From contig NZ_NMQT01000015.1 of the NCBI RefSeq assembly GCF_002234405.1, positions 1 through 64,000 of the forward strand: DNA of 64,000 bases, written 5' to 3'. The DNA is from Amycolatopsis thailandensis (lineage in GTDB: Bacteria > Actinomycetota > Actinomycetes > Mycobacteriales > Pseudonocardiaceae). The position numbers and the translations under genes are program-made. The notes below the pieces were generated by a model. The model saw nothing but the letters and a program-made list of their open reading frames with translations. It was not told the origin of the DNA and searched no databases. Positions 25,548 to 38,828 of the stretch are shown piece after piece (within the stretch, counting starts at the first letter, position 1; each line of letters starts with the position of its first letter).

Positions 25548-27083
25548 ATGGATGTCTCAGACAAGCAGGCCGAACCCGCCGACGAAGACAGTGCCCGGCT
25601 CCACCAGCTCGGCTACGCGCAGGAACTCCGGCGCACGATGTCGACCTTCTCCAACTTCGCCGTCTCCTTCACGATCATCTCGATCCTCTCCGGCTGCCTG
25701 ACCCTCTACGGGTTCGGCATGAAGACCGGCGGGCCCGCGGCGATGATCTGGGGCTGGCCGCTGGTCGGCCTGTTCGTCATCCTGGTCGGGCTGGGCATGG
25801 CCGAGGTCTGCTCCAGCTACCCGACGGCGGGCGGCCTCTACTACTGGGCCGCGAAGCTCGCGCCGCGCAACGGCGCGGCGTGGTCGTGGTTCACCGGCTG
25901 GTTCAACCTCATCGGGCAGATCGCCGTCACCGCGGGCATCGACTTCGGCGCGGCGCTGTTCCTCAACGCCTTCCTCGACTTGCAGTTCGGCTTCGAGGCG
26001 ACGCCGGGCCACACGATCCTGCTGCTGGGGATCATCCTGGTGATCCACGGGCTGCTGAACACCTTCGGCGTGAAGATCGTGGCACTGCTGAACAGCATCA
26101 GCGTGTGGTGGCATCTGGTGGGCGTGCTGGTCATCGTCGGGGTGCTGATCGTCGTGCCCGCCAAGCATCAGGACGCGTCCTTCGTCTTCGGCGAGTTCGT
26201 GAACAAGACGGGCTGGGCTTCACCGGTCTACGTCTTCCTGCTGGGACTCCTCGTCGCGCAGTACACGCTGACCGGCTACGACGCCTCCGCGCATATGACC
26301 GAGGAGACCAAGAACGCGGCGAAGGCAGGGCCGCGCGGCATCATCAACTCGATCCTCGTCTCCCTGGTCGCCGGATGGATCCTGCTGATCGGCCTCACTT
26401 TCGCCATCCAGGACTACGACGGCGCGGTGGGCTCCGAGACCGGGGTGCCGCCCGCGCAGATCTTCATCGACGCGACCAGCGAGACGACCGGCAAGTTCCT
26501 CTTGCTGATCTGCATCGGCGCGCAGTTGTTCTGCGGGATGGCGTCGGTGACCGCGAACTCGCGGATGATCTACGCCTTCGCCCGCGACGGCGCGATCCCC
26601 GGTTCGAAGTTCTGGCACCGCATCAACAAGCGCACCCAGACGCCGACCAACGCGGTGTGGCTGGCCGCGGGCGGCGCGCTCCTGCTCGCCCTGCCGTACT
26701 TGTGGAGCGCGACCGCCTACGCGGCGGTGACCTCGATCGCGGTCGTCGGCCTTTACGTGGCTTACGTGATCCCGGTGTTCCTGCGGGTGCGCAAGGGCGA
26801 CGACTTCGAACCCGGACCGTGGAACCTCGGCCGCTGGGGCAAGCTCGTCGGGACCGTCGCGACCGTCTGGGTGTGCTTCATCTTCGTGCTGTTCATGCTC
26901 CCGCAGGGATCGCCGATCACCATCGACAGTTTCAACTACACGCCGATCGCCTTCCTCGTCGTACTCGGTGGTGCGGCGGTGTGGTGGTTCGCCTCGGCGC
27001 GCAAGTGGTTCACGGGTCCGAAGGTGCAGGGCTCCGAGGCGGAACTCGCCGCTGTGGAAAAGGAACTCAAGGAACTGGGGTAG
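25548..27083 (+). CDS. APC-family amino-acid permease
   Basis: A 511-residue polytopic membrane protein with about 12 spans. It opens with a soluble stretch (LHQLGYAQELRRTMSTFSNF), the typical start of the GABA/amino-acid permease branch, followed by SFTIISILSGCLTLYGFGM, GGPAAMIWGWPLVG, SSYPTAGGLYYWAAKLAP and VAQYTLTGYDASAHMTEETK. The last is the APC loop motif. It should import amino acids or amines by cation symport. Its 3' end overlaps the convergent MFS gene by 17 bases. Substrate not predictable. Confidence 0.92.
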   Translation: MDVSDKQAEPADEDSARLHQLGYAQELRRTMSTFSNFAVSFTIISILSGCLTLYGFGMKTGGPAAMIWGWPLVGLFVILVGLGMAEVCSSYPTAGGLYYWAAKLAPRNGAAWSWFTGWFNLIGQIAVTAGIDFGAALFLNAFLDLQFGFEATPGHTILLLGIILVIHGLLNTFGVKIVALLNSISVWWHLVGVLVIVGVLIVVPAKHQDASFVFGEFVNKTGWASPVYVFLLGLLVAQYTLTGYDASAHMTEETKNAAKAGPRGIINSILVSLVAGWILLIGLTFAIQDYDGAVGSETGVPPAQIFIDATSETTGKFLLLICIGAQLFCGMASVTANSRMIYAFARDGAIPGSKFWHRINKRTQTPTNAVWLAAGGALLLALPYLWSATAYAAVTSIAVVGLYVAYVIPVFLRVRKGDDFEPGPWNLGRWGKLVGTVATVWVCFIFVLFMLPQGSPITIDSFNYTPIAFLVVLGGAAVWWFASARKWFTGPKVQGSEAELAAVEKELKELG

Positions 27084-28284
27084 CGCTCTCCCGGGCGCGG
27101 CCGACGCGGACTCCGGTCACCGCGGCCGCGCCCACCGCCCCGACCGCCGCGAACGCGTAGAAACCCCATGGGTACGCGATCCCGGCGCTCAGCAGCGCGC
27201 CGCCGAGGATCGGCCCGCAGATCGCGCCGACCCGGCCGACACCCGCCGCCCAGCCGATCCCGGTGGCGCGCATCGCGTCCGGATACGTCTTGCCGATGTA
27301 CGCGTACACGAGGACCTGCGCGCTGAACACGAACCCGCCGGTGAGGAACACGGCCACGTACAGCCCCACCGCGGGCAGCTTCACGCTCAGCAGGGCCAGG
27401 AACACCGCCGCCCCGAGGAACCAGAAGATCACCGCCGGCCGCACGCCGGCCTTGTCCGCCACCCGGCCCGCGACGAGCAGGCCGACGACGCCGCCGAGGT
27501 TCAGCGTGAGCAGCAGCCCGAGCGCCGCGCCGAGCGGGTACCCGGCCTGGCGCATGATCTCCGGCAGCCAGGTGTTGAGCCCGTAGACCAGCAGCAGGCC
27601 CATGAACGACGTCACCCAGAACGCGATGGTGGCGCGCAGGAGCCCGCCGCGGAACAGCCCGCCGACGACGTCCGTCGCCGACTTCGCCTGCGTTTCCCGC
27701 GCCCGCTCGAAGGACTCGGACTCGGGCAGGTACTTGATCATCAGCGGCACCAGGACGAGCGCGGGCAGCGCGCCGGCGACGAACATCGCGCGCCAGCCGA
27801 GCGGCTGGATCAGCCAGATGCCGAGCAGGGCGGTGAGCACCGCGCCGACGTGATAGCCGGTCATCACCGTGGTGGTCGCGCTGCCGCCCTTTCCCTTGCG
27901 GGCGTACTCGGTGACCAGCGCGATCGCCGTCGGGAGGCAGCCGCCGAGGCCCAGCCCGGCGAGGAAGCGCAGCAGGCCGAAGACGAACGCCGACGGCGAG
28001 AGCGCGCAGAGCGCGGTGAACGCCGAGAAGGCGGTGACCGCGATGATCAGCGCTTTCCGGCGGCCGATGAGGTCGGTGATCGTGCCGATCGCCAGTGCGC
28101 CGATCGTCATGCCGATCAGGCCGAACGTCGAGATCACCGACGCCGTGCCCGGCGTCAGGCCCCAGACGTGGTCACGGAGCAGCGCGGGCAGCACCGTGCC
28201 CAGGACGACCAGGTCGAATCCGTCGAGCAGCACCGCCGTCCAGGCGAGCGGCACCACCCACGAACGAGCCGTGGCAGGGGACAT
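27067..28284 (-). CDS. MFS transporter, aromatic acid:H+ symporter (AAHS) type
   Basis: A 405-residue 12-span MFS protein. The N-terminal AVLLDGFDLVVLGTVLPALL and the loop GTITDLIGRRKALI are the AAHS signature (DGFD and the MFS motif A), and FLAGLGLGGCLPTAIALVTEY follows. These import benzoate, hydroxybenzoates and similar acids. No aromatic catabolic genes adjoin it, so the substrate is open. It overlaps the permease gene end-on. A hairpin (28365-28417) lies upstream of its start. Confidence 0.9.
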   Translation of the reverse strand: MSPATARSWVVPLAWTAVLLDGFDLVVLGTVLPALLRDHVWGLTPGTASVISTFGLIGMTIGALAIGTITDLIGRRKALIIAVTAFSAFTALCALSPSAFVFGLLRFLAGLGLGGCLPTAIALVTEYARKGKGGSATTTVMTGYHVGAVLTALLGIWLIQPLGWRAMFVAGALPALVLVPLMIKYLPESESFERARETQAKSATDVVGGLFRGGLLRATIAFWVTSFMGLLLVYGLNTWLPEIMRQAGYPLGAALGLLLTLNLGGVVGLLVAGRVADKAGVRPAVIFWFLGAAVFLALLSVKLPAVGLYVAVFLTGGFVFSAQVLVYAYIGKTYPDAMRATGIGWAAGVGRVGAICGPILGGALLSAGIAYPWGFYAFAAVGAVGAAAVTGVRVGRARESATPVP

Positions 28285-28364
28285 GGGGACCTCCAGCTGT
28301 GTTCGCTATGCGCACGAGTATGCACAATACGAACGCTGTGAGCAAGGCCACTGGGGTCCTGGAT

Positions 28365-28417
28365 GTCATGAGGGGTCCCCTCAAGACACTTTTTGTCCTG
28401 AAGGGACCCCTTATGAC
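28365..28417. repeat. Imperfect palindrome, family A (GGGGTCCCC subtype)
   Basis: Arms of 24 bases (28365-28388 and 28394-28417) pair with two mismatches and one G-U wobble around a 5-nt loop. It follows the LLM gene stop by 9 bases and precedes the divergently placed MFS start. The arm start GTCATGAGGGGTCCCC is identical to that of the elements at 29432 and 49228, so this is a diverged copy. Confidence 0.82.
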
Positions 28418-28426
28418 ACGTGACGG

Positions 28427-29362
28427 CTAGCGCTTCACGAGGTCGCCCAAGACGTGCCAGGTGCGGAGCCGCTCCTCACTGGTCCGGATGCCGCTCTGGG
28501 TCGCGACGACCTCGGTCGCCCCCGCGTCGAAGTACCGCCGGAGCTCGGCGGCGACGGTCTCCTCGTCCCCGGCGATCACCAGTTCACCGGCAGAATCCAC
28601 GCCCTGGGCGTCGAAGACCGCACGATAGGACGGGATGTCGCGGAAGAACGCGTACTGCTTGTCGACCGTCGCGCGGATGGCGTCGGGATCGTCGGTCACG
28701 ACGACCGGGACCATCGCGATGATCCGCGGCGCCGGACGGCCGGCGGCGGCCTTGGTGATCTCCGGGACGATCAGTTCGGAAAGGGCTTTCGGCCCGGCGA
28801 GGAACGGGATCGTGCCGTCGGCCAGTTCGCCGGTGACGCGCAGCGCCTGGCGTCCCATCGCGGCGACGATCAGCGGGATGTCCGAAGAGCCCGCGACAGT
28901 GAGTGAAGCCGCGAAACCCTTTGCGTGTGCTCTGACGGTCTCGCCGTGGAAGTCGACTTCGCCGCCGCCGAGCACCTCGCGGAGGATCGTGAGGTACTCG
29001 CGAAGGTGCTTGATCGGCGACGGGTACTCGATGCCGTACGCCGGTTCGAGCCAGTTCTTCGCGCCGGTTCCGAGGCCGAGGACGAACCGGCCGCCGGTGG
29101 CGGCTTGGGCCGTCTGGGCGAGGCCGGTGATCAGCAGCGGATGGCGGGGGTAGATCGGGACGACGCCGGTCCCGACCGTGATCCCCGGGACCGCGCGGCC
29201 GGCGAGGGCCGCGACGGTGATCGCGTCGTGCTCCATCTGCTGGGAGAACCAGACCGACGTCAGGCCCGCGTCGGCGGCCTGCCGGGTCTGCGTGATGAGT
29301 TCGTCGACGATGTTGACGGCGTTCGCGGTGTCGCCGGACGGGAGTGCCACTCCGATGGTCAT
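28427..29362 (-). CDS. LLM-class (probably F420-dependent) oxidoreductase
   Basis: A 311-residue TIM-barrel enzyme of the luciferase-like family. It begins MTIGVALPSGDTANAVNIVD and contains AADAGLTSVWFSQQMEHDAI, TVGTGVVPIYPRHPLLI, ATGGRFVLGLGTGAKNW and IVAAMGRQALRVTGELADG. The GTG-free start ATG 29362 lacks a strong ribosome site; upstream codons in the frame reach into the palindrome at 29432 and are not credible. The pattern resembles F420-dependent members. Substrate unknown. Confidence 0.88.
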   Translation of the reverse strand: MTIGVALPSGDTANAVNIVDELITQTRQAADAGLTSVWFSQQMEHDAITVAALAGRAVPGITVGTGVVPIYPRHPLLITGLAQTAQAATGGRFVLGLGTGAKNWLEPAYGIEYPSPIKHLREYLTILREVLGGGEVDFHGETVRAHAKGFAASLTVAGSSDIPLIVAAMGRQALRVTGELADGTIPFLAGPKALSELIVPEITKAAAGRPAPRIIAMVPVVVTDDPDAIRATVDKQYAFFRDIPSYRAVFDAQGVDSAGELVIAGDEETVAAELRRYFDAGATEVVATQSGIRTSEERLRTWHVLGDLVKR

Positions 29363-29431
29363 GTTCAACGCTAACCGCGCTGTCGACGGGATATTTCGCC
29401 GTTCACCGGCTGGGATCCCGCTCGCCTGGGA

Positions 29432-29486
29432 TGTCATGAGGGGTCCCCATGGGACGAAAAACGTCCTATGGGGACCCCTCATGACA
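29432..29486. repeat. Palindrome, family A (GGGGTCCCC subtype), copy downstream of purA
   Basis: Arms of 25 bases (29432-29456 and 29462-29486) with one G-U-type mismatch and an AAAAA loop. It starts 18 bases beyond the purA stop. The reverse complement of this element matches 49227-49281 except at one base near the loop, so two almost identical copies sit in inverted orientation about 19.8 kb apart. Confidence 0.9.
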
Positions 29487-29504
29487 CGCGTGAGACCAGA
29501 GGCG

Positions 29505-31527
<2,023 letters not shown>

Positions 31528-31718
31528 GGCTAGGCCGTTCGGCCCAGAACCTTCAGCTGGACTTTCCGAAACTTTTTCGGTCGCGGACACCGCGTCCGAC
31601 CTGCTCGTGACACCCTCCGTTCACGAATAGCCAGCAGAGTGTCATCCGATGGTGTTGCGTGGGTCATATCCGTGCCTCATGGTGACCAGGTCCCCAAACC
31701 TGACACGGAGGCAGCAAT

Positions 31719-32357
31719 ATGCCAACTGCGCTTGCTGTTCGTCGCTCCTTCACCGTTCTCGCCGTCTCGGCGATCGTCTCGGCAGGCGTGGTCGGCGTCG
31801 CCGAAGCGACACCCCCGGGCATCCCGTCGACCGCGACCGCCAAGTCCCAGCTCGCCGGGCTGACCGTCAAGCCGGACGGTTCGTCGAGCGGGTACAGCCG
31901 CGACAAGTTCCCGCACTGGGCCGACCAGGGCAACAGCTGCAACACCCGTGAGGTCGTGCTGAAGCGGGACGGCACGAACGTTCAGCAGGACAGCAGTTGC
32001 GCCGCCGTCTCCGGCAAATGGTTCAGCCCGTACGACGACGCCACCTGGACCGCCGCGTCCGATTTGGACATCGACCACGTCGTCCCGCTTGCGGCCGCGT
32101 GGCGCACCGGCGCCTCTTCGTGGACCACCGCGCAGCGACAGGCGTTCGCGAACGACCTCAGCGCGCCGCAGCTGATCGCCGTCACCGACAACGTCAACCA
32201 GGAGAAGGGCGACAAGTCGCCGGACGCCTGGAAGCCGCCGTCCACCGGCTACTGGTGCACCTACGCGAAGATGTGGACCACGGTGAAGGCCAAGTACAAG
32301 CTCACCATCAAGTCGGCGGAGAAGACCGCCCTGACGGACATGCTCAACCGCTGCTAG
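31719..32357 (+). CDS. Secreted HNH nuclease (DUF1524/GmrSD C-like)
   Basis: A 212-residue exported protein. A signal peptide ends near AEA|TPP (about residue 30). The nuclease core is LDIDHVVPLAAAWRTG at about residues 115-130, then NDLSAPQLIAVTDNVNQEKG and DKSPDAWKPP, the His, Asn and Lys/His-type pattern of secreted DUF1524 nucleases. Two cysteine pairs (NSCNTREV, DSSCAAV, WCTYAKM, NRC) fit disulfides outside the cell. Ribosome site GGAGG precedes ATG 31719. It probably degrades extracellular DNA, for nutrition or competition. No immunity gene is evident. Confidence 0.9.
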   Translation: MPTALAVRRSFTVLAVSAIVSAGVVGVAEATPPGIPSTATAKSQLAGLTVKPDGSSSGYSRDKFPHWADQGNSCNTREVVLKRDGTNVQQDSSCAAVSGKWFSPYDDATWTAASDLDIDHVVPLAAAWRTGASSWTTAQRQAFANDLSAPQLIAVTDNVNQEKGDKSPDAWKPPSTGYWCTYAKMWTTVKAKYKLTIKSAEKTALTDMLNRC

Positions 32358-32358
32358 A

Positions 32359-32429
32359 CCCCGTAAGTACATAAAGGCCCCCTTCATTGCGCCTAGGTAC
32401 ATGAAGGGGGCCTTCACGTACTTACGGGG
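32359..32429. repeat. Inverted repeat, family A, after the nuclease gene
   Basis: Arms of 29 bases (32359-32387 and 32401-32429) with two mismatches that are G-U-compatible, and a 13-nt loop. It begins 2 bases after the nuclease stop and probably terminates it. The arm shares GTACAT-AAGGCCCCCTTCAT with the palindrome at 3136. The rest of the gap to 32564 shows no gene. Confidence 0.85.
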
Positions 32430-32564
32430 CTGTCAAGCGGAATCATGGGATGTTTCGCGGGCTGGGAGCCGGGCTCAGCATGTGGGCGGGGCTCAAGGCC
32501 GTGATTAGCGTGATTCGGGTAGGCGCAAGAGAAAGCGCCCCCGTTCCCCGCTGGAGGCCACCCG

Positions 32565-34172
32565 GTGTCCCGTACCGCCGCCATTTCCTTACTCGCGCTC
32601 ACGGCGTTGGCCGTCACCGCCTGCTCGTCCGCGGGCGGCGCGACCGGTGCCGACGCCGGGCCGCCCAAACCCGGGGGCACGCTGCGCCTCGGGATCTCGT
32701 CGAGCCCGGATTGCGTTGACCCGCAACAGGTCGGCACCAACGCCTCGCTCAACGTCGGCCGCCAGCTGGTCGACTCGCTGACCGACCAGGATCCCGCCAC
32801 CGGTGAGATCAAGCCGTGGCTGGCCGAAAAGTGGGAGAGCGACGCGGATTCGACCTCGTTCACCTTCCACCTGCGCGGCGGCGCGACGTTCTCCGACGGC
32901 AGCCCTGTCGACGCCGCCGCGGTCAAGACGAGCTTCGACGCGATCAAGGCGCTCGGCCCGAAATCGCAGCTCGGCTCGGGCTATCTGGCCGTTTACCAGG
33001 GAACGACGGTCGTCGACCCGAAGACGGTGAAGATCGAGTTCTCCACTCCCAGCGCGCAGTTCCTCCAGGCCAGCTCGACGATGTCGCTCGGCGTCCTCGC
33101 GCCCGCCGCGTACAAGAAGACCGCGGATCAGCGCTGCCAGGGTGACGGACTGATCGGCTCGGGTCCGTTCGTCTTCGAGAGCCTGAAGCAGAACCAGGAG
33201 ATCGTCCTCGCCAAACGCAAGGGCTACGACTGGGGCTCGTCGCTGTTCAAGCACCGGGGCGAGGCGTACCTCGACAAGATCGCCTACAAGATCGTGCCGG
33301 AACCCGGGGTGCGCACCGGGAGTCTCGCTTCCGCCCAGCTCGACGCCATCACCGACGTCCAGCCGGTCGACGAACCGCAGTTCACCGGCAACGGGTTCAC
33401 CGAGCCCACCCGCCCGAACCCGGGTGTCGTGTTCAACCTCCACGCCAACGTCACCAGGGGCGTGCTCACCGACGAGAAGGTCCGCCAGGCGGTGGTCAAG
33501 GGCATCGACCGGCCCGAGGTCACGAACACCGTGCTGACCCCGAACTACAAGCCCGCCACCAGCATCCTCGGCTCGGCGACGCCGTTCCACACCGATCTTT
33601 CCTCCCTGCTGGCCTACGATCCGGAAGGGGCGAAGTCGCTCCTGGAAAGCGCCGGCTGGGCGCCCGGTCCCGACGGAATCCGCACGAAGAACGGCCAGCG
33701 GCTGACCGCGAAGGTCGTCTTCTCCCTGGTGTTCAACCAGAACAAGAGCGTGCTCGAACTCGTGCAGCAGCAGCTGCGCAAGATCGGGTTCGACCTGCGG
33801 ATCGAGCAGCGCACCAACGCCGAGAGCGTGCAGATCTCGCAGAGCGGGGACTACGAGTACCTCTGGTACAACACCACCCGCGCCGATCCGGACATCCTGC
33901 GCAACCTGTTCTCCACCAAGGCGAACAATCGCAGCAGGCTCCCCGCGGACAACCCCGTCGACGCGCCGCTCGACGCACAATCGTCCACTGTGGACCCCGC
34001 GAAGCGCAAGCCGGCGGCCGAGGCTGCGCAGCGCGCGATCATCGAGCACGGCTACTCGGCGCCGGTGTTCGAGCTGACCCAGGTGCTGGCGCACGGACCG
34101 AACGCGCACGGCGTCGGCTTCGAAGCCTCGTCCCGGCTCCAGCTGTTCGACGCCTGGGTGTCCGGCTCGTGA
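32565..34172 (+). CDS. Peptide/nickel-type ABC transporter, binding lipoprotein (family 5)
   Basis: A 535-residue extracellular binding protein (SBP_bac_5) with lipobox VTAC, lipidated Cys20. It has PGGTLRLGISSSPDCVDPQQ, LVDSLTDQDPATGEIKPWLA and FHLRGGATFSDGSPVDAAAV, the family opening, and DEKVRQAVVKGIDRPEV later. GTG at 32565 follows GGAGG. It is the first gene of a five-gene forward operon (binding protein, two permeases, double ATPase, LLM enzyme). Ligands of this family are peptides, nickel chelates, opines or other organics; the LLM partner suggests a small organic, perhaps sulfur-containing, compound. Confidence 0.93.
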   Translation: MSRTAAISLLALTALAVTACSSAGGATGADAGPPKPGGTLRLGISSSPDCVDPQQVGTNASLNVGRQLVDSLTDQDPATGEIKPWLAEKWESDADSTSFTFHLRGGATFSDGSPVDAAAVKTSFDAIKALGPKSQLGSGYLAVYQGTTVVDPKTVKIEFSTPSAQFLQASSTMSLGVLAPAAYKKTADQRCQGDGLIGSGPFVFESLKQNQEIVLAKRKGYDWGSSLFKHRGEAYLDKIAYKIVPEPGVRTGSLASAQLDAITDVQPVDEPQFTGNGFTEPTRPNPGVVFNLHANVTRGVLTDEKVRQAVVKGIDRPEVTNTVLTPNYKPATSILGSATPFHTDLSSLLAYDPEGAKSLLESAGWAPGPDGIRTKNGQRLTAKVVFSLVFNQNKSVLELVQQQLRKIGFDLRIEQRTNAESVQISQSGDYEYLWYNTTRADPDILRNLFSTKANNRSRLPADNPVDAPLDAQSSTVDPAKRKPAAEAAQRAIIEHGYSAPVFELTQVLAHGPNAHGVGFEASSRLQLFDAWVSGS

Positions 34173-35119
34173 CCCGGTACCTGCTCCGCCGGATCCTGCA
34201 GGCGGTGTTCGTCCTGTGGGCCGCGTTCACCTTGTCCTTCGTGATCCTCTACCTCCTGCCGGGCGACGCTGTCAGCGCGAAGCTCGGAGGGGGCGAGGCA
34301 GGGCTTTCGGTGACGCCAGAGCAACTGGCCGCGGCGAAGGCGGAGTACGGACTCGACGACCCGTTGCCGTTGCAGTACGGGAAACGGCTGGTCGCCGCGC
34401 TGCAAGGCGACTTCGGCCGCTCGATCTCGACCGGCGACGACGCCACGGACATGGTGGTCTCGGCCCTGCCGCCGACGCTCGCCGTCACCGGGTTCGCGCT
34501 GGTGCTCGCGATCCTGTTCGGCGGCGGGGTCGCCATCGCCGGCACCGTCACCCGGCATCGCTGGCTCGGCAACGCGCTGCTCGCGTTGCCGCCACTGGGG
34601 ATCTCGCTGCCGCCGTTCTGGGTGGGGCTCGTGCTCATCCAGTTCTTCTCCTTCCAGCTCAGGCTGGTGCCCGCGCTGGGGTCGAACGGCTTCGAGTCGC
34701 TGATCCTGCCCGCGATCACCCTCGCCATCCCGACCGGCGCGATCATCGGGCAGGTACTGGCGAAAAGCCTCCGCACGCAGCTCGCCGAGCCCTATTCCGA
34801 GATCGCGCTCGCGAAGGGGGCGAGCCGCTTGAGGGTCCACTTCGGACACTTGCTGCGCAACGCGGCGGTACCGACGCTGACCATCGCCGGGGTGGTCGCG
34901 GGAAACCTGATCGCCGGTTCGGTGATCACCGAGACGGTGTTCTCCCGCGACGGCCTCGGGCGGGTGACGTCGTCGGCGGTGACCGCGCAGGACATCCCGG
35001 TGGTGCAGGCGGTGATCGTGCTCGCCGCGCTGGTGTTCGTCGTCATCAACCTGCTGGTGGACCTGATCTGCCCCCTGCTGGACCCGCGGATCCGACACCG
35101 GGAGACGGCCGATGCCTGA
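34169..35119 (+). CDS. Peptide-type ABC transporter, permease 1 (DppB-like)
   Basis: A 316-residue inner-membrane permease of the DppB class. MTRYLLRRILQAVFVLWAAF is the standard start, LPGDAVSAKLGGGEAG and AEYGLDDPLPLQYGKRLVAA form the first periplasmic loop, and the EAA-like coupling loop is EIALAKGASRLRVHFGHLL. GTG 34169 overlaps the binding-protein stop by 4 bases. The end overlaps permease 2 by 8 bases. Confidence 0.93.
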   Translation: MTRYLLRRILQAVFVLWAAFTLSFVILYLLPGDAVSAKLGGGEAGLSVTPEQLAAAKAEYGLDDPLPLQYGKRLVAALQGDFGRSISTGDDATDMVVSALPPTLAVTGFALVLAILFGGGVAIAGTVTRHRWLGNALLALPPLGISLPPFWVGLVLIQFFSFQLRLVPALGSNGFESLILPAITLAIPTGAIIGQVLAKSLRTQLAEPYSEIALAKGASRLRVHFGHLLRNAAVPTLTIAGVVAGNLIAGSVITETVFSRDGLGRVTSSAVTAQDIPVVQAVIVLAALVFVVINLLVDLICPLLDPRIRHRETADA

Positions 35120-35923
35120 CGTTCTCGTGCGCACCCGGCGGCGGCCGGGCCTCATCCTCGCGGTCGCGGTCCTCGCCTTCGCCCTGCTCTCCGCTGTCGT
35201 GCCGGAGCTGTTCACCGGTCAGGATCCGCTCGCCGGTGTCCCCGCCGAGAAGATGCGGGGCCCTTCGCTCGCGCATCTCTTCGGCACCGACGAAACCGGG
35301 CGGGACATCTTCGCGCGGGTGGTCCACGGCGCCGCGCTCTCGTTGCAGGCGACCGTGATCGCCGTCCTCGTCGCGCTCGTGGCCGGTTCCGCGCTCGGCC
35401 TGCTCGCCGGGTTCCGGGGCGGCGCCCTCGATTCGGCGATCATGCGCTGCGTCGACGTCCTGCTGGCGATCCCGTCCATCCTGCTTTCGCTCGCGCTGGT
35501 CACGGCGCTCGGTTTCGGGACGACCAACGTCGCGATCGCCGTCGGCGTCGCCAATCTCGCGCAGTTCGCCCGGCTGATGCGCGCCGAGGTCCTGCGCGTC
35601 CGCAGCGGCGTGTTCGTCGAGGCCGCTCGCGCGGGCGGCGTGCGCTGGACCGGGGTGCTCGGGCGGCACGTGCTGCCCAACGCGCTCGGCCCGGTGCTCG
35701 CGCTCGCCACGCTCACCTTCGGCACGGCGGTCCTGGAGGTGTCCGCGCTCAGTTTCCTCGGCTACGGCGCGACCCCGCCGACCCCGGAGTGGGGCTCGCT
35801 CGTGGCGGGCGGGCGCGGATTCCTGGCCACCGCCTGGTGGATGACCACCTTCCCCGGACTCACCGTCGCGGCCGTGGTGCTGTCCGCGAACCGGCTGTCC
35901 CGAGCGATCGAAGGAGACGTGCG

Positions 35924-35927
<4 letters not shown>
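35112..35927 (+). CDS. Peptide-type ABC transporter, permease 2 (DppC-like)
   Basis: A 271-residue DppC-class permease. It has HLFGTDETGRDIFARVVHGA near the start, a hallmark of DppC/OppC, then IMRCVDVLLAIPSILLSLAL and the coupling loop EAARAGGVRWTGVLGRHVLP. It ends TPEWGSLVAGGRGFL and SANRLSRAIEGDVR. It overlaps both neighbours (8 bases upstream, 4 downstream). Together with permease 1 it forms the channel. Confidence 0.93.
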
Positions 35928-37497
<1,570 letters not shown>

Positions 37498-37501
<4 letters not shown>

Positions 37502-38538
37502 AGTTCGGGCTCTTCTCCCTCGTCGCCAATCACCCCGACCCGGTGACCGGGGCGACACCGACCCAGCACGAGCGCCTGCGCCGGGTCGTCGACGAAGCGA
37601 TCTTCGCCGAAGAACTGGGATTCGACGCGTACGGCGTCGGTGAACGGCACGGTGAACCGTTCCTCTCCTCCGCTCCGCCCGTCATCCTGGCGGCGGTCGC
37701 GGAACGCACGGAACGCGTCCGGCTGCTGACCACGCTGACGGTGATCAGCGTGCTCGACCCGGTCCGGGTCGCCGAGGACTACGCGACGCTGGACCAGCTT
37801 TCCGGCGGGCGGCTGGAACTCATGATCGGGAAGGGCAACGATCCCCGGCATTTCCCGCTGTTCGGCCTCGAAGAGGAACGGCAGTGGGAGTACCAGGCGG
37901 AGAAGTTCGCGTTGCTGCGCCGACTGTTCCTGGAGGAAGGCGTGACGTGGGACGGCGAATTCCGCGCGCCGCTGACCGACGTCACGACGCAGCCGCGTCC
38001 GTTCCACGCGCGGCCGAGGATCTGGCACGGGAGCGCGTCGAGCACGGAGTCGACCGAGCTGGCGGCGAAGTTCGGTGACCCGCTGTTCACCGCGAACGGC
38101 TTCCACCCCAAGAAGAAGTACGCCGACCTGATCGACCACTACCGGCGGCGATGGGCCGAGTACGGCCATGATCCGGCGGACGCGCTCGTCGGTTCGGGTG
38201 CGGGTGGGCTGTACGTCGCCAAGACCTCGCAGGAGGCTCTCGACGGGTATCGGCCGTATTTCGAGGCGCTGATGAAAACGCCCGCGTATCAGCACAACAA
38301 GTCGGAGTTCACCACACTGGAGGACAAGATCGCGGGCGGTTCCGCGCTGGTCGGAAGCCCGGAACAGGTGATCGACAAGATCGGCGACTATCACGCGTCG
38401 TTCGGGCACGAGGTGCAGGCGGTCTCCGTCGACGGGCTGACTTCCGGGGAGGCGCGGGACGTTCTGGAGCTTTTCGCCTCCGACGTCATCCCCGTCGTAC
38501 GGAAAGAGCTGCCCTCCAGGGTGTGGGAAGACGCGTAG
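37498..38538 (+). CDS. LLM-class flavin-dependent monooxygenase, coupled to the ABC operon
   Basis: A 346-residue luciferase-like enzyme. It has FAEELGFDAYGVGERHGEPF, TTLTVISVLDPVRVAEDYAT, LDQLSGGRLELMIGKGNDPR and LDKI-type C-terminal features (PEQVIDKIGDYHASFG). The ATG overlaps the stop of the ABC ATPase in ATGA, so it is translated with the transporter. That strongly suggests it acts on the imported compound. FMN with a separate reductase is the usual cofactor for this branch. No reductase gene is nearby except the divergent FAD/NAD protein. Confidence 0.92.
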
Positions 38539-38664
38539 CTTCGGAGAGGTGCGCATCCTCTTCACGTGATGGCGTGTCGCGAGCCGGAGGAACACTGATC
38601 GCGATCTTACTGTCCACAAAGGATGACAAGTTCTTCTTCGCGCCCGATTTGAGCGGTTTTCGCA

Positions 38665-38716
38665 GGGGTCGTGAGTGGCAATGCGTGCTCTAACCTGCTT
38701 TGCCACTCACGACCCC
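38665..38716. repeat. Inverted repeat, 17-bp arms, after the LLM gene
   Basis: Perfect arms 38665-38681 and 38700-38716 (GGGGTCGTGAGTGGCAA and its inverse) around 18 bases. It lies between the convergent LLM and FAD/NAD genes, next to the family B element. It is a different sequence from the other families. The 290-base gap has no gene. Confidence 0.75.
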
Positions 38717-38751
38717 CTCGGCCTGGCTCGGTCTGATGGGCGGGCGGTGCC

Positions 38752-38801
38752 GCGAAAGCCACTTTCGCAACGTTGAAGGTTGCGAAAGTGGCTTTCACAA
38801 C
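38752..38801. repeat. Inverted repeat, family B (second copy)
   Basis: Arms 38752-38771 and 38779-38798 pair with one mismatch, and the match to 3275-3327 continues through the right arm to about 38801. The left arm GCGAAAGCCACTTTCGC is a hairpin in itself. Both copies carry CTTTCACAAC in the right arm, so they derive from the same element and have the same orientation. Confidence 0.87.
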
Positions 38802-38828
38802 ATCCGAAGCCGGTCGCGCCACGCTTCC

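Noticed and set aside
25484..27160. A 558-codon forward open frame over the amino-acid permease
   Set aside because: It is out of register with the permease, which has clear spans and motifs.
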